Notes under the pieces: model-generated
What the model saw: the letters and a program-made list of their open reading frames with translations, nothing else
Told to the model about the DNA's origin: nothing
The model's database searches: none
Position numbers and translations under genes: made by a program
From: Candidatus Cloacimonadota bacterium
GTDB taxonomy: Bacteria > Cloacimonadota > Cloacimonadia > Cloacimonadales > Cloacimonadaceae
Length of the DNA stretch: 6,824 bases
Reading direction: 5' to 3'
Assembly (NCBI GenBank): GCA_023230025.1
Contig: JALNYD010000146.1
Span: forward strand, 1-6,824
Part shown: piece by piece, positions 5,953 through 6,824 of the stretch
How positions within the stretch are numbered: the first letter of the stretch is position 1
Layout of the letters: every line of letters starts with the position of its first letter

Positions 5953-6824
5953 TTATCCCTCTGCTGCGTATAACTCTGATTTCAATTCTGATAAAGCCGA
6001 CACAAATTTATCCCGACCACCAAATAGACGTGCGATCTGAGGCGGAGTCCCAAGCGGCATAAACTCAGCCAGATTCAAAACCCGAAGATCCCCAATATCC
6101 ACATCACCCTCACTCATATACTTCTCAAGAAGAATATCCAGAACCCTTCTCGCCGTGCCCGAATACTTATTCAAAACGCCTTTCTTCTGCACATTCTTAA
6201 CCCTCTCTCCCTTTGTCAAAGGCTTTGCATTAAACGCCACGTGACAGATTAGATCGAAATCATCCATCTCCGGATGACCCGCCTTCTCCCGCAGTTTCTC
6301 CAAAAAGACCCCCTCCAGCTCCAACTCCTCAGAAATAACCACACGCTTATCATGGGCAGTCCAGGTTTTCAAAAACGCGTCAAGCGTCGCAAACTTGCTC
6401 TGCACAGTCTTTCTGGTAAAATCCGTGAAGGATTCTGTTGTAAGACGCCCATCTGCTCCGTAATACTGGACCTGTTCTGAAACGATTTGGACATCCACAT
6501 TGTTCACCCGATACTTATCTCTCGGTGGACCCGGGGGATACCGTTTTGTGATTTTAGGCGTGTTGTCTCCGTCAATAATCGAGAACGGCTCTCCGTCAAA
6601 CGCAGGATCGGCAAACAACCTGCTGGCATCCCGGAAATCCATGATCGTAAAATACTCCTTCCCGTATTTTGGATACAGACGTGTCCCTCTCCCGATGATC
6701 TGCTTAAACTCGGTCATTGAATTGATATTCTTATCAATAACGATCAGTTTGCAGGTCTTGCAGTTGACCCCGGTCGTCATTAATTCCGATGTCGTCACAA
6801 GTGCCGGATACTTGGAATCATCAT
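5953..6824 (-). CDS. hsdR: Type I restriction endonuclease HsdR, C-terminal part (5' end beyond the window)
   Basis: About 290 codons are visible and the frame continues past the right edge, so this is the C-terminal third of the motor and nuclease subunit. The first visible residues DDSKYPALVTTSELMTTG belong to helicase motif V, followed by motif VI QIIGRGTRL, whose arginines contact ATP. After DFRDASRLFADPAFDGEP comes the EcoEI-type HsdR C-terminal domain that docks to the methylase, ending FGGRDKFVSALSELKSELYAAEG, typical of the family. The nuclease domain and helicase motifs I-IV lie outside the window. HsdR uses ATP to translocate DNA and cuts unmethylated invading DNA. An in-frame GTG at 6796-6798 is internal, not the true start, since it lies inside motif V. 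The hsdM gene starts three bases downstream of the stop. Confidence 0.96.
   Translation of the reverse strand, partial: DDSKYPALVTTSELMTTGVNCKTCKLIVIDKNINSMTEFKQIIGRGTRLYPKYGKEYFTIMDFRDASRLFADPAFDGEPFSIIDGDNTPKITKRYPPGPPRDKYRVNNVDVQIVSEQVQYYGADGRLTTESFTDFTRKTVQSKFATLDAFLKTWTAHDKRVVISEELELEGVFLEKLREKAGHPEMDDFDLICHVAFNAKPLTKGERVKNVQKKGVLNKYSGTARRVLDILLEKYMSEGDVDIGDLRVLNLAEFMPLGTPPQIARLFGGRDKFVSALSELKSELYAAEG

Noticed and set aside
6796..6798. GTG as the start of HsdR
   Set aside because: It falls inside helicase motif V, and the frame is open upstream to the window edge with conserved residues (KYPALVTTSEL).

Overview
The window looks like a defence island, most likely from an archaeon and plausibly a methanogen of the Methanomicrobia. 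This rests on family resemblance, on short TATA-like boxes with almost no leader or Shine-Dalgarno, on oligo-T stretches in place of hairpin terminators, and on a genome of middling GC. No rRNA, tRNA or housekeeping gene is present to fix the taxonomy.

Right side (about 3020-6824, minus strand, so read from the right edge leftwards): a type I restriction-modification operon. The 3' third of hsdR enters from the right edge, followed after 3 bases by hsdM (TTG start) and then by hsdS with a 4-base ATGA overlap. Thirteen bases after hsdS, on the same strand, comes a 329-residue HEPN-like protein with a strongly hydrophobic helix and no classical R-x(4-6)-H pair. It may be a companion effector of the restriction system.

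Left side (1-1914): a prokaryotic viperin, a radical SAM enzyme expected to make chain-terminating 3'-deoxy-3',4'-didehydro nucleotides, lies on the minus strand at 156-1034. It is followed, with an ATGA overlap, by a second gene that runs off the left edge; its first 53 codons are visible and unrecognised. Divergent from viperin is a plus-strand gene for a CARF-like ligand-sensing domain joined to a winged-helix DNA-binding domain. The 94-base gap between them holds a TATA-like box and two GAAAC elements exactly 20 bp apart, one inside a palindrome. This is the arrangement expected if the CARF regulator controls itself and the viperin operon.

The two halves meet tail to tail in a 102-base gap (1915-2016) with oligo-T runs. 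Three defence strategies sit side by side: DNA restriction, a possible HEPN RNase, and nucleotide-analogue production under a putative signal-sensing regulator. The viperin/CARF-regulator pair is the most novel part, because it suggests that a nucleotide second messenger could control viperin. That link is inference.
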